Origin: Polytrichum commune
Lineage: Eukaryota > Streptophyta > Polytrichopsida > Polytrichales > Polytrichaceae
Reading direction: 5' to 3'
DNA: 64,000 nt
NCBI GenBank assembly: GCA_950295325.1
Contig: OX485804.1
Coordinates: 54,548,429 to 54,612,428, forward strand
The number at the start of each line of letters is the position of its first letter. The stretch's first letter is position 1. Below are positions 55,105 to 64,000 of the stretch, one piece after another. Under the pieces are notes generated by a model. That model was given only the letters and a program-made list of their open reading frames with translations, had not been told where the DNA came from and searched no databases. The position numbers were made by a program, and so were the translations under genes.

Positions 55105-55899
55105 CTCACCCCCACCAAACGGAGTCGATGCCCTCATCGACTATACTCGTAGTCGGCACACCAATTCTCAAGTTGCCATCCTCTATGGTGCGGCATTGTG
55201 TTTACCTTAGGGCGCGACCCCCACAATGCATCTTCAAATTGGGCATAGTCCCAAAGGTGTTGTTCCTAGGTGGTCTGTTAGCGACCTTGGATCTCTCCTC
55301 CAAGGACCTAACCTACACTAGACCCACCTACTTTGGGACTCATTTGGGTTGCCCCTCCTTTGGGGCCTCCCCCGTTAGGCTCCACTAGCCTAACATGACA
55401 CATCTAGGCGAGACCTCAACGCTTCCACTAAGTTGTCTCGGTTGCAACTCCGAGATGGCTTTCCATTGTTAAGCCACGCCTCGATCGCACGGGGGTGATG
55501 CCAAGTCCCGCCCGACTCGGTTCCCACTTTGCTCTTTCGAGACATGGGTTCATGACTCCCATGCGCCAACTCTCGTTAGCTCGCGGGTAGCACTTTTATG
55601 AGCACGCGCCATCACCTTGTCCCCGCCCGGACAAGCCCACAACTAAGAAGTTTCTTGGTTTTATCCAAGGCCCCTCCAAGCCATGGCCCCCAATTACTCG
55701 GCTTACCCAACCTAGTTTGGCATATCTATTCCCCCTCTTCCATTAACCAAGCACAAGTACAAGACTAGGACCTCATCTCATACTTTTCTCTTTGCACCAC
55801 TAAAGTTTGGACTTTATTTCCTCAAGCCAAAGAACAAGTTCATGTTGTGGAGTAATTAGCCTCGAAGCTAAGTGTGCTACTAGCGTCTCTCCCCCACTA

Positions 55900-57432
55900 A
55901 AGGAGATTGATGTCCTCATCAATGCCTACGCTTCATTTTATTGGAATCCTTAGCCTTAGTTTCTTCAAAGTGCTTCACCAATTCCTTGCCGTTCATCATG
56001 TCTCTTGCCGCTACCCAAACGGTTTCTTTCTCATGGTATCCTCACCATTTCACGAAGTACTCCTTTGTACATTTTCTTTCATTTTCACTTGGACTTCCTA
56101 CACTTGAGGATGCCCTCCTACCTCATGTTCCAAATGACCTCCACAAGGTCGGGACGTGGCCTAATCACTTGCTTGTGATCGGGCCACAAGGTGTCGTCCT
56201 AAAATGACTTTCGTAATGAGACATGAAATGTCAGATGCACTTTGATGTCCGGCGGTAATTCCAACTTATACATGTCCTTGAACACTTGTTCCACAATGGA
56301 AAACGAAGGTCCAATTTTGGACATGAACTTTTGGAGTAAGGCCTTTGGGCAAGGTGAAGTTGTCCACATTCAACAACACCTTATTGGCCCACCTCATACT
56401 CCACTTCGCGTCTTCCGGCATTGATTTGCACTCCGTAGCACCTTCGGGCTTTCTCCACCAACAACTTGGTCATCTCCAAGACTTGTTTACCATCCTTGGC
56501 CAAGTCCTCATCATCTTGGTTGAACTCTAGTGTTGAATGTGCCCCCTCGAGAACTAGGTTAATAGGTTGGAGCGCATCCACTCCATAAGCCACCATCAAA
56601 GACAACCCCTTGGTCGCCAAGTGCGTGGCTACATTACAACTAAACTCCGCTCGACCCACATAGTCCGCCCAATCTCCTTGGTCCGCCCCCACCAAGTTCC
56701 TCAAGTATTGCTTCAAGACTCCATTCACACGCTTTGTTTTCCCATCCATTTGGGAATGTAAGGCCGTGCTAAGCCTTAGTTTCAATACAACCTCCTTAGA
56801 GAAATGCATTGGAAATGCACTTGTGAACTTTGGATCTTGATCCCACACAATCACTCTTGGCAACTCGTGGTGCCTCAACCATCCTTTGAGAAAAGGCTAT
56901 GCGGTCTCCAACGCGGTCGCGATTCCCACAATCGGCACCATGTGTGCCAACTTGGCAAACCGCTCTACCATCAACAAGATGGCATCATACCCATGTGACT
57001 CCGGCAAACTTGTGATCAAGTCCATGCACATACTATGCCATGGCGCCGACGGGATGGGCACGGTTGCAAGAAACCGCCTTGCTTTTGGTAAGAGGCTCGG
57101 TTCACTTGGCATTTTATTCACGCCTTCACAAAGTGGGCTATATCTTGCTTTATGCACCGCCAATGGTACCTCCATGATACCATTCTATGGCGGTTTTTTC
57201 TTTCTCCTCTAAGGCCGGCAATAGGACTATCAAATTCCTCCTTCAAAACCGATAGCCTCAACTTGCCTTGTGGCACATACACCCAACTTTGCTTGCACTT
57301 GAACAATCCGTCCACCAACTTAACCTCTTTGAGCACCTTGCTCTTGCGAAGTTCACCTAAAAGTTTTTGTGCTTTTGGGGTAGTTAATTTACCCCTCCCG
57401 TATCTTGCATCACAAGTTTCCTTCGCCGGCAC
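55900..57432 (-). pseudogene. CV6 integrase and chromodomain region, degenerate
   Basis: The zinc-finger end (57432-57118) has GLRGERKNRHRMV. The core first half (57175-56897) has MCMDLITSLPESHGYDAI, then the shared TAG. The second half (56878-56381) has VIVWDQDPKFTSAF and KTKRVNGVLKQ, where the catalytic Glu is replaced by Lys as in CV3. Confidence 0.8.
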
Positions 57433-57699
57433 ACATTAGCCACAAGGTTTGAATGGTTCTCATTGCTTGGAACTCATCCGGTCTACTTCGCGCATCCGGC
57501 ACCACATTTCCACGGTCCGGTTTGTGGATCAAATCCACCTTCATAAGCGCCAAACTATCATGCCACCGCAATGACTTGGCGCTTACTTGCGCTTGAATGT
57601 CAAAATTCTTTTAGGACACATTGTCCATGTAGACCTTTGCTTTGTGCAACCCCAAATAGTGTCGCCACATCTTCAAGCAATGCTCTACGACAAAGAAGT

Positions 57700-58400
57700 T
57701 CTTTGTCATGAGTTGGTTGTCTTCTTTGACAACCATCGAGCTTCATGCTCCCATATGCAATGGCCATCCATCTTACATCAACAATCCGCCATTGGCAAAG
57801 TTAATCAACCCCGTATGCACCTCAAAAGGTTTGTCAAGCTCCGCGAACTTGAGCACGGGCGTCTAAGAACACTTGCTCTCAAGCTCCCTAAAGACTTGGT
57901 GGCAAGGCTCATCCCACTCTTGGGATAGCCATTTCTTTCACAAGTCGGATAAGGTCGGATAACCATCAAGCTTAACGCTCTCATATGCAATGGCCATCCA
58001 TCTTACATTAACCATCCGCCAATGGCAAAGTCACTCGCCACCCCGTATTCACCTCAAAAGGTTTGTCAAGCTCCGCGAACTTGAACACGGGTGGCAAAAA
58101 CAACTTTGTATTAAGCTCCCCAAAGACTTTGGGGGCAAGGCTCATCCCACTCTTAAGATAGCCATTTCTTGCACAAGCCGTACAAGGTTCGACAACCATG
58201 GAGCTTAATGCTCCCATAAGCAATGGTCATCCATCTTGGACCAACATCCGCCGATGGTAAAGTCCTTCGCCTCCATGTGCATCTCAAAATGCTTGTGAAA
58301 GCTCGGGAACTTAACCACATCTTGTGAAGGAAACTTGCTCTTGAACTCCCCAAAGGCTTGGTGACAAGGCTCATCCCACTCTTGGGATAGCCATTTTTCC
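57700..58400 (-). repeat. CV6 tandem array of the RT-thumb/RNase H junction
   Basis: Units near 57925, 58155 and 58383 (GATAGCCATTT), with spacing 228-230 bp. Confidence 0.8.
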
Positions 58401-58569
58401 AACAAGTTGACTAAGGTCCTAGCAACCTTAGAAACACCTCGAATGAAGTGGTGGTAGTAGTTGGCTAGGCCAACAAATGACCTTAGCCCTTCTCTTGAGT
58501 CAAGGGCCAATTCTCCTCTTGGATTGCCTTGACATTTGTCATGTTCATCCACCAACTTCCTTTGTCATC

Positions 58570-59905
58570 ACATACCTCAAGAACTCAACCTCTCGTTGAG
58601 CAAGTTTTTTTTTTTTTTTTTAAATTTTATTTTTCCACTCGTTGGCGGTAACATTTTGGACAACACATTGGTGAATACATCCTTGTACCTCACCAACATC
58701 CCACCAATATGGTTTTGGGGAGGCCTATCTTTCCTAGCCTCCCCATGAGTTCCTTGGAGTTGCTCCAATTGAACCACGACCATTATTATTATGTTCTTCC
58801 GTTTATTCATTTGGTCCATTAAGACCAAATTCGAGTTGGTTCCTCCTACCATAGGAGTCCTTGTCAATTTGTAGTGCAATTCTTTGCCATCAAGACATCA
58901 CAAATGCACCGCAAGCTCACCGGCTTGCACCTCACATCTATCATGTGAGTTCCAAAGAAGGTAGCCTTCACAATGACATGCATTTCATCTATTTCACATG
59001 GTGTGAAATTTTGACAAAAATCCAATGTCCCACATTGAAAAGTTACATGCATCGCGGCCTCCTTTGTTTCATGCGGTTCGCCCTTTCCAAACCGCACCTT
59101 GGTGGGCTTGCCCGCTCTATCAATCGGCAAGCCCCAACTCCCTTGCGAGTTTTGGGCTCAAGAAGGAATGGTAGCCTCTTTATCAACCCATGAGACATTT
59201 GTCCCATTCATTTGAGCCTCAAAGTACAAAAGACTTGGCCTCGGCTTAAGGCTACTAGCCTTGGCCACAATGCCATCGTCTTACATTCGGTCCGCGGCAT
59301 AAGTATTATTTGGCGTGGTACCTATCTCCCCTCAACGTCCATTGTTGTAAGGCACCACCAAATTTCTTATTGGGGTCATCGGCCTTAATGCTCGTTGCAA
59401 TTTTGATGATCCCCGCCACAACCTTAATAAACTTTTGGAAATTTGAACTTGGTATTCACCACCCGCTTTTGAAACCCCACCTAAAACGATGTACTTCTTA
59501 GAAAACTCGTTCATCTAAGATGCACAATTCATTTGGATGTGAAATTCGCGCATATACGCCTTAAGAGGCCCGCACGCCTCATTTCCACCAAATTCATTCC
59601 AACATCAATACCTTCCAAGCATTTCGAATTGGAATTTCAATCCAACATTAATGCCCTCCAAGGTTTTGGGTACATTCGGCATTCTAGGCCCCAAATGCTT
59701 TTTTGAGGTGTGCGGGAGCCCTTTCAAAGGACTCCACCAATTTCCTTACCGAATCCACCATCATGCCCACCATTGTCATTAGAACCAATGGTATGGTCAA
59801 ATTCCCTTTACACATGATCTTTGTTCCAATTTGAGCCTCACAACCTTTTGGAAACCCCGGGCCAACCATAATAACCCTCACGTTTGATAGCCATGTCTCC
59901 CTCAA
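58570..59905 (-). pseudogene. CV6 protease-like and gag region, degenerate; RT core absent
   Basis: The gag start region (59905-59684) has SPGFPK-like GPGFPKGCEAQIGTKIMC. The protease-like part (59130-58864) has HVTFQCGTLDFCQNF. A poly(A/T) tract at 58606-58631 sits at the place of the RT gap. Confidence 0.65.
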
Positions 59906-59945
59906 AGTGCTAGCTCAAATATTGGAACCCTGCTCTGATACCAAG

Positions 59946-60917
59946 TGTCGCAACCCTTGCTAACCCGCTTAGCAATCTTGCCAATTTTCAATTCTAGCAA
60001 AGGTTACGAGCGCTAACCATTCGCATTCCGCCATGCTAATGGTTAGCTCCTCCTACCCCGGACCTTATAGTTCATAGGAGGGAACCAACCCTCCTACTTT
60101 GCTTTCGGGACTCACCCCTTAATCGCTAACCCATTCCTAGATGTGGACTTCCATCCATGGAAGTCCAATCCCATGTTGATCATCGCGTTGCCGGAGCAAC
60201 ACTACAACAACCCGAACCATACTAGGCAACTATGGCCTCACATTGGGCCAATGCCCATGGAGGCCGTGCCGTTCGGCCTCGGGTGGGTGAGGCCACACCA
60301 CCTCACCCATATAAGCCTCTAGGACTCTACACGGGGCCCCTACCCCACCGTCAACCAACCTCTTGTCTCTCTACCAAGAGTTGGGGCCAAGTGGACACTT
60401 TCCCTTAGCCGCTGGGCCTAGAAGCCCCCAGCAACTTCAGACCATCATAACTTCCTTGTATGATGTCTGATCATAACAACCAACCACTCCATCTCCATCT
60501 ACGCTTCACGTACATGCCGATGGACTCCTCACTTGCCCCATTCAGGCAAGTCTTGAGGAAGTTATGCCTGTTTGAAGCTTGGCAGTCCCGGGAATCACTC
60601 CCAGGCACTGCTGTACCAGGGCGCTGTCCCGGGACAGCGCCCCACTCAAATGGCCATAACTCCTAGCTCACACCTCTGATTGAGGTGTTCTTGAGCATTC
60701 TAGAATCACCACGCCATGAGCTACGCATAGCTCATGGCCTTACCCTTGTGCCTCCTAGTCTCCGTGGGTGGGAGGCGTTCCCAACGCCTGGGGCCCTCGC
60801 CCACACTAGGATCACTTGGGCCCTCTCACCAACGGCGCCACAAGTCCCGGGTGTCACTCCGGGGTCCCCCTTGTGCCCATGGTGTTTCGGGCACTCCTCA
60901 TGGAGAGGTGCGCGACA
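59946..60917 (-). repeat. CV6 5' LTR
   Basis: 972 bp, followed by CCCAG at 60918-60922. Confidence 0.95.
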
Positions 60918-60919
60918 CC

Positions 60920-61255
60920 CAGAGTGGGCTTCGGCCAGCAGAGTTGTATTTGGCAACAGAGTCAGCTAGCTGCCCCAGAGTGGGCTTCGGCCAGCATGGT
61001 TGTATTTGGCAGCAGAGTTAGCTAGCTGCCCCAGAGTGGGCTTCGGTCAGCATGGTTGTATTTGGCAGCAGAGTCAGCTAGCTGCCCCAGAGTGGGCTTC
61101 GGCCAGCATGGTTGTATTTGGCAGCAGAGTCAGCTAGCTGCCCCAGAGTGGGCTTCGGCCAGCATGGTTGTATTTGGTAGCAAAGTCAACTAGCTGCCCC
61201 AGAGTGGGCTTCGGCCAGCATGGTTGTATTTGGTAGCAAAGTCAACTAGCTGCCC
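60920..61255 (-). repeat. Six 56-bp tandem units in LTR C
   Basis: The unit begins CAGAGTGGGCTTCGGCCAGC and contains CAGCTAGCTGCCCC. Starts at 60920, 60976, 61032 and so on. At least one further unit lies left of CV6 (about 54066-54132), so CV6 entered the array. Confidence 0.92.
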
Positions 61256-61873
61256 CCCTTAAATGATACAACCTTAGGTGCTAATCAAACATCCACTAAT
61301 TCCTTCTTCTTTGCACTTTGGCTAAATGAGCTAACCTACACCGCTAATGAACTAAACTAATCTAACACACAACTACTCTAAGAGCTACTTACTTCACACA
61401 CCTTGTCTCAAGCTCTAAGAGCTCACCCCCTTGAGAGACAATGAGAGAGAGAGAGCAAAAATGAGAGAGGGAAGCCTTAAGTAGCAAAGAGAGAGAGAGA
61501 GGTCATGAGGTAAGGATAGGATGAGAGGATTAGCACCTCCAATCCCAACCCCCTTAATCCTTTCCTCTTAAGTAGGGACTCATCCCATCCACAAAGCTCT
61601 TACATTCCTAAATCAACAAGGTGGATCCTAATGTGGGCATTTAACCCGAGGAGCTCACCTTGCCTCACCTTACTTCATACTCACCTAGTCAAGGCATCAC
61701 TTATTGAACTTAACCTTGAAACAATCACACAACACCACCTAATGTCTAAACTTAAATCCACACCACACTTCACTCTTTTTATATTTTTGTGAACAATCAT
61801 AACACTTCAAAGTCTAACTAAAATTGGTTTCAAAGAGTTAATCACCACATGTGGGCACCATTTTGGGCTCACA

Positions 61874-62320
61874 CACACCCACACTTACACCACATGGAAT
61901 GCCAAGGGAGCAAAAATAAAAATAAAAAAATAAAAATGAAGAATACATAGGGAGAGAAAATGGAAGAGGTGAGCACCCCTGAAGCTCAAGATAAGCCTTT
62001 TGATCCTCTCCTACTTCGTAGGCTCTCATCCTATCCCCTAAGCCTTCAACTCCTAAACCAACGACATGGATCCCAATTCAAACATTTAACTCAAGGAGCT
62101 ACCCTTGGTTCACCACACACTACACTCACCTAACCAAAGAACTTCCTTCCTGCCGCTACGCTTCTAATCAACTACACCACATAAGCTTAAGGCCTAAACA
62201 TAACTTCACACCAAGCCTCATTTTTTTAATATTTTTTAGAATAATCATAAAACATCAAAATGTAACTCCTAATGGTTTCAAAGGGTTAATAACACATGTA
62301 GGCACCATTTTGGGCTCACA
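61874..62320 (-). mobile_element. F: 5' part of a TA1-like LTR, minus strand
   Basis: On the minus strand it starts TGTGAGCCCAAAATGG at 62320 and follows the TA1 LTR through TAGGATGAGAGCCTACGAAG, TTATCTTGAGC and GTAAGTGTGGGTGTG, where LTR C begins. The remainder is not found next to the other edge of C. Confidence 0.6.
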
Positions 62321-62572
62321 AGCAACCAACCAAGCCTCCCTGTGATTGAATCGAACAACATAATTTCTGCAGGGCTCCGCCCTGCGGCCCAGTGGCTTCG
62401 AGAGAGAGTGCGAGGGAGGAGTCCAAGAGATCCAGGGAGGTGGTCTCTGGATCCGGAAATCTGGAAAACCCAATCTCTTTAACGGTTTCGAGCCTAACGT
62501 GAACCCCCTCAAGCCTAAAACAAACACTTCTAAACCCCTTTCTAAACACATAAACGGACGAGGCTTGTATGC
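62321..62572. other. No feature recognised
   Basis: About 250 bp between LTR fragment F and the GAGCGG-rich block. Contains a small hairpin, AGGGCTCCGCCCT. Confidence 0.5.
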
Positions 62573-62735
62573 GAGCGGTGAGCGGAGAGCGGCGATTTGG
62601 AGAGCGGAGAGCGGAAATGTGGTAAAAATAGGATAGATTCTGCATTAAATGTAGAATTACCTAAAATAATAAAACAATATTCTTAGAATATTCTAGATTC
62701 TGTCAAAAATAGAAAATTTTTGGGACCTATTTCCG
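62573..62735. repeat. GAGCGGAGAGCGG block, inverted relative to 42700-42795
   Basis: It starts GAGCGGTGAGCGGAGAGCGG and reaches CCTATTTCCGTGGA at about 62720-62735. The order of motifs is the mirror of the block at 42700-42795, with about 70 extra bases. Possibly the end of another transposon extending to the right. Confidence 0.35.
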
Positions 62736-63103
62736 TGGAATGTATGGGCACTAAATAAAATAAATGCCCTGAATTTGAAATGGTCTGATTTAGTTTGAGA
62801 ATCGTGAAGTGCCAAAATGATCGTAAAATTGTGATATAATAATTAAGTAGATGATGAAAACCAATGATGATCCCAATATGTATAGAGACACATGATACGG
62901 TTGAGTATTGTAATCCAACTTTTTGAGCTGAATAAAAATAATCCATGGAATTATATTTATTATATTTTTGAGATGACAATATTTAATTATTCAATGAAAA
63001 TCTTATATCACTTAGTATATGGTGTACTCTATTAGAAACACGGATGAATAGGCACTACTTCATCTATCATGTTGATGGGAGAAAGGGACACTTAGAGTAA
63101 ATC
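62736..63103. other. AT-rich stretch, no gene seen
   Basis: Only short frames without family features. Confidence 0.5.
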
Positions 63104-63309
63104 CTAGGCCTGATCTAAAGGGTGAGTTAAAATTCCACTCTCGAGAATAACTTTGACCTCGTTGAAGTTGAAGGTTGGCGCGTGGATGAAAAGGTCTACA
63201 TCAGGATTGCGATGGCAGACCTTTAAAAAAATATAGTAAACATGCTTGCAATACGAGAATTGACTCCGCCCTCGAAAGTTGGTCATTGTCTTCTTGAATG
63301 CAGGGCAGG
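63104..63309 (-). pseudogene. SWIM-like zinc-finger protein, C-terminal fragment
   Basis: The minus-strand frame reads CDTCPAF, then QFSYCKHVYYIFLKV and a short tail ending LTHPLDQA. The C-x-C-like pair followed by C-K-H is the SWIM pattern found in MULE transposases and in SWIM-type ubiquitin ligases, although here the first pair is C-x2-C. The N-terminal side is cut by the CV7 LTR at 63310. It may be a transposon gene piece. Confidence 0.45.
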
Positions 63310-64000
63310 TGTCGCAACCCTTGCTAGCCCCCCTTGACAATCTTGCCAATTTTCCATTCTAGCAAAGGTTACGAGCGCTAACCCTTCGCATACCGCCATG
63401 CTAATGGTTAGCTCCTCTTACCCCGGACCATATAATTCAAAGGAGGGGAACCAACCCTCCTACTTTGCTTTCGGGACTCACCCCTTAATCGGTAACCCAT
63501 TTCTTCGATGTGGACTTCCATCCATGGAAGTCCCATCTTATGTTGATCATCGCATTGCCGGAGCAACACTACAACAACCCGAACCATACTAGGCAACTAT
63601 GGCCTCACAATGGGCCAATGCCCATGGAGGCCTTGCCGTTCGACCTCGGGTGGGTGAGGCCACACCACCTCACCCATATAAGCCTCTAGGACTTCACGCA
63701 GGGCCCCTACCCCACGTCAACCAACCTCTTGTCTCTCTACCAAGAGTTGGGGCCAAGTGGACATTTTCCTTTAGCTGCTGGGCCTAGAACCCCCCAGCAG
63801 CTTCAGACCATCATAACTTCCTTGTATGATGTCTGATCATAACAACCAACCAACCACTCCATCTTCATCTACGTTTCACGTAGATGCCGATGGACTCCTC
63901 ACTTGCCCCATTTGGGCAAGTATTGAGGACGTTATGCCTCTTTGAACCTTGGCAGTCCTGGGAGTCACTCCCAGGCACTGCTGCACCAGGGCGCTGTCCC
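63310..64000 (-). mobile_element. CV7: chromovirus LTR, cut by the window end
   Basis: It starts TGTCGCAACCC and follows the CV LTRs to the centre of the 24-bp palindrome, where the window stops. Whether it is a solo LTR or part of a full element cannot be told. Confidence 0.93.

Larger units (their letters stand above)
54133..60917 (-). mobile_element. CV6: full-length chromovirus with CCCAG target duplication
   Basis: LTRs are 54133-55104 and 59946-60917, 972 bp each. At least three differences were noticed (54295/60108, 54315/60128, 54694/60507), so it is slightly older than CV3 and CV5. PBS is at 59932-59943 and the polypurine tract at 55105-55120. The gag 56-bp array is almost entirely deleted near 59285. 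It is inserted in the tandem array of LTR C. Confidence 0.95.
53447..61873 (-). mobile_element. C: Tat-type LTR, minus strand, split by CV6
   Basis: The plus-strand edges are TGTGAGGCCAAACC at 53447 and TTTTGGGCTCACA at 61873. Without CV6 it is about 1,640 bp. It contains a 56-bp tandem array and the micro-ORF at 53616-53732. The flanks (CCATA left, CACAC right) do not match, so it is not a simple solo LTR. Its right neighbour F is interrupted by it. Confidence 0.65.

Noticed and set aside
4017-64000. tRNA or rRNA genes
   Set aside because: The only tRNA-related sequences seen are the primer-binding sites; no cloverleaf or rRNA signature was found.

Overview
The window is nuclear DNA of a land plant with a large, transposon-packed genome. 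The mix of elements suggests a non-seed vascular plant (fern or lycophyte), but that is an inference from element types and not a proof. The elements are Ty3/gypsy chromoviruses primed by initiator tRNA-Met, a Tat/Athila-type Ty3/gypsy element, and a MULE-like transposase relative. The one large spliced gene has short GT-AG introns. I see no ordinary housekeeping gene, no rRNA or tRNA gene and no prokaryotic operon.

Layout. (1) 1-20826 is a four-level nest. A MULE-like gene (M1, minus strand) was hit by chromovirus CV2. CV2 was hit by chromovirus CV1 (plus strand). The 3' LTR of CV1 was hit by a very young Tat/Athila-type element, here called TA1 (4120-15328). TA1 has 2,009-bp LTRs with one mismatch noticed, a CCAAG target duplication and one gag-pol frame broken by a single TGA. 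(2) 20827-29213: M1 is also interrupted by a full-length chromovirus CV3 (20827-27878) and a solo LTR CV4 (28242-29213). (3) 29996-30318 is a 323-bp divergent promoter region between M1 and a plus-strand gene. (4) 30319-42229 is that gene: 11 exons reconstructed by hand, all with GT-AG junctions and consistent phase, about 1,190 codons. It encodes a basic/acidic N-terminus, a ParB/sulfiredoxin-like region with a GNHR motif, and a C-terminal beta-class amino-methyltransferase-like domain. Its introns 1 and 6 hold about 47 regularly spaced copies of a 22-bp near-palindrome. (5) 42230-64000 is degraded LTR material (D, E, C, F fragments with TGTGAG...CTCACA ends), full-length chromoviruses CV5 (43826-50912, TSD ATAAG) and CV6 (54133-60917, TSD CCCAG), and a partial LTR CV7 at the right edge. 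It also holds a small fragment of a second methyltransferase-family gene (near 51700-51793) and a SWIM-like zinc-finger fragment.

How it fits together. The four CV copies whose pol region is in view share the same defects: no reverse-transcriptase palm between protease and RNase H, and the same stop codon in integrase. They nevertheless keep near-identical LTRs and clean target duplications, so they were probably mobilised by enzymes supplied from elsewhere. The most interesting object is the divergent pair M1 / ParB-methyltransferase-like gene with its intronic palindrome array. I propose it is one DNA transposon that carries a chromatin- or DNA-modification accessory gene together with a field of candidate binding sites. 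The domain calls come from motif reading only and need profile searches.
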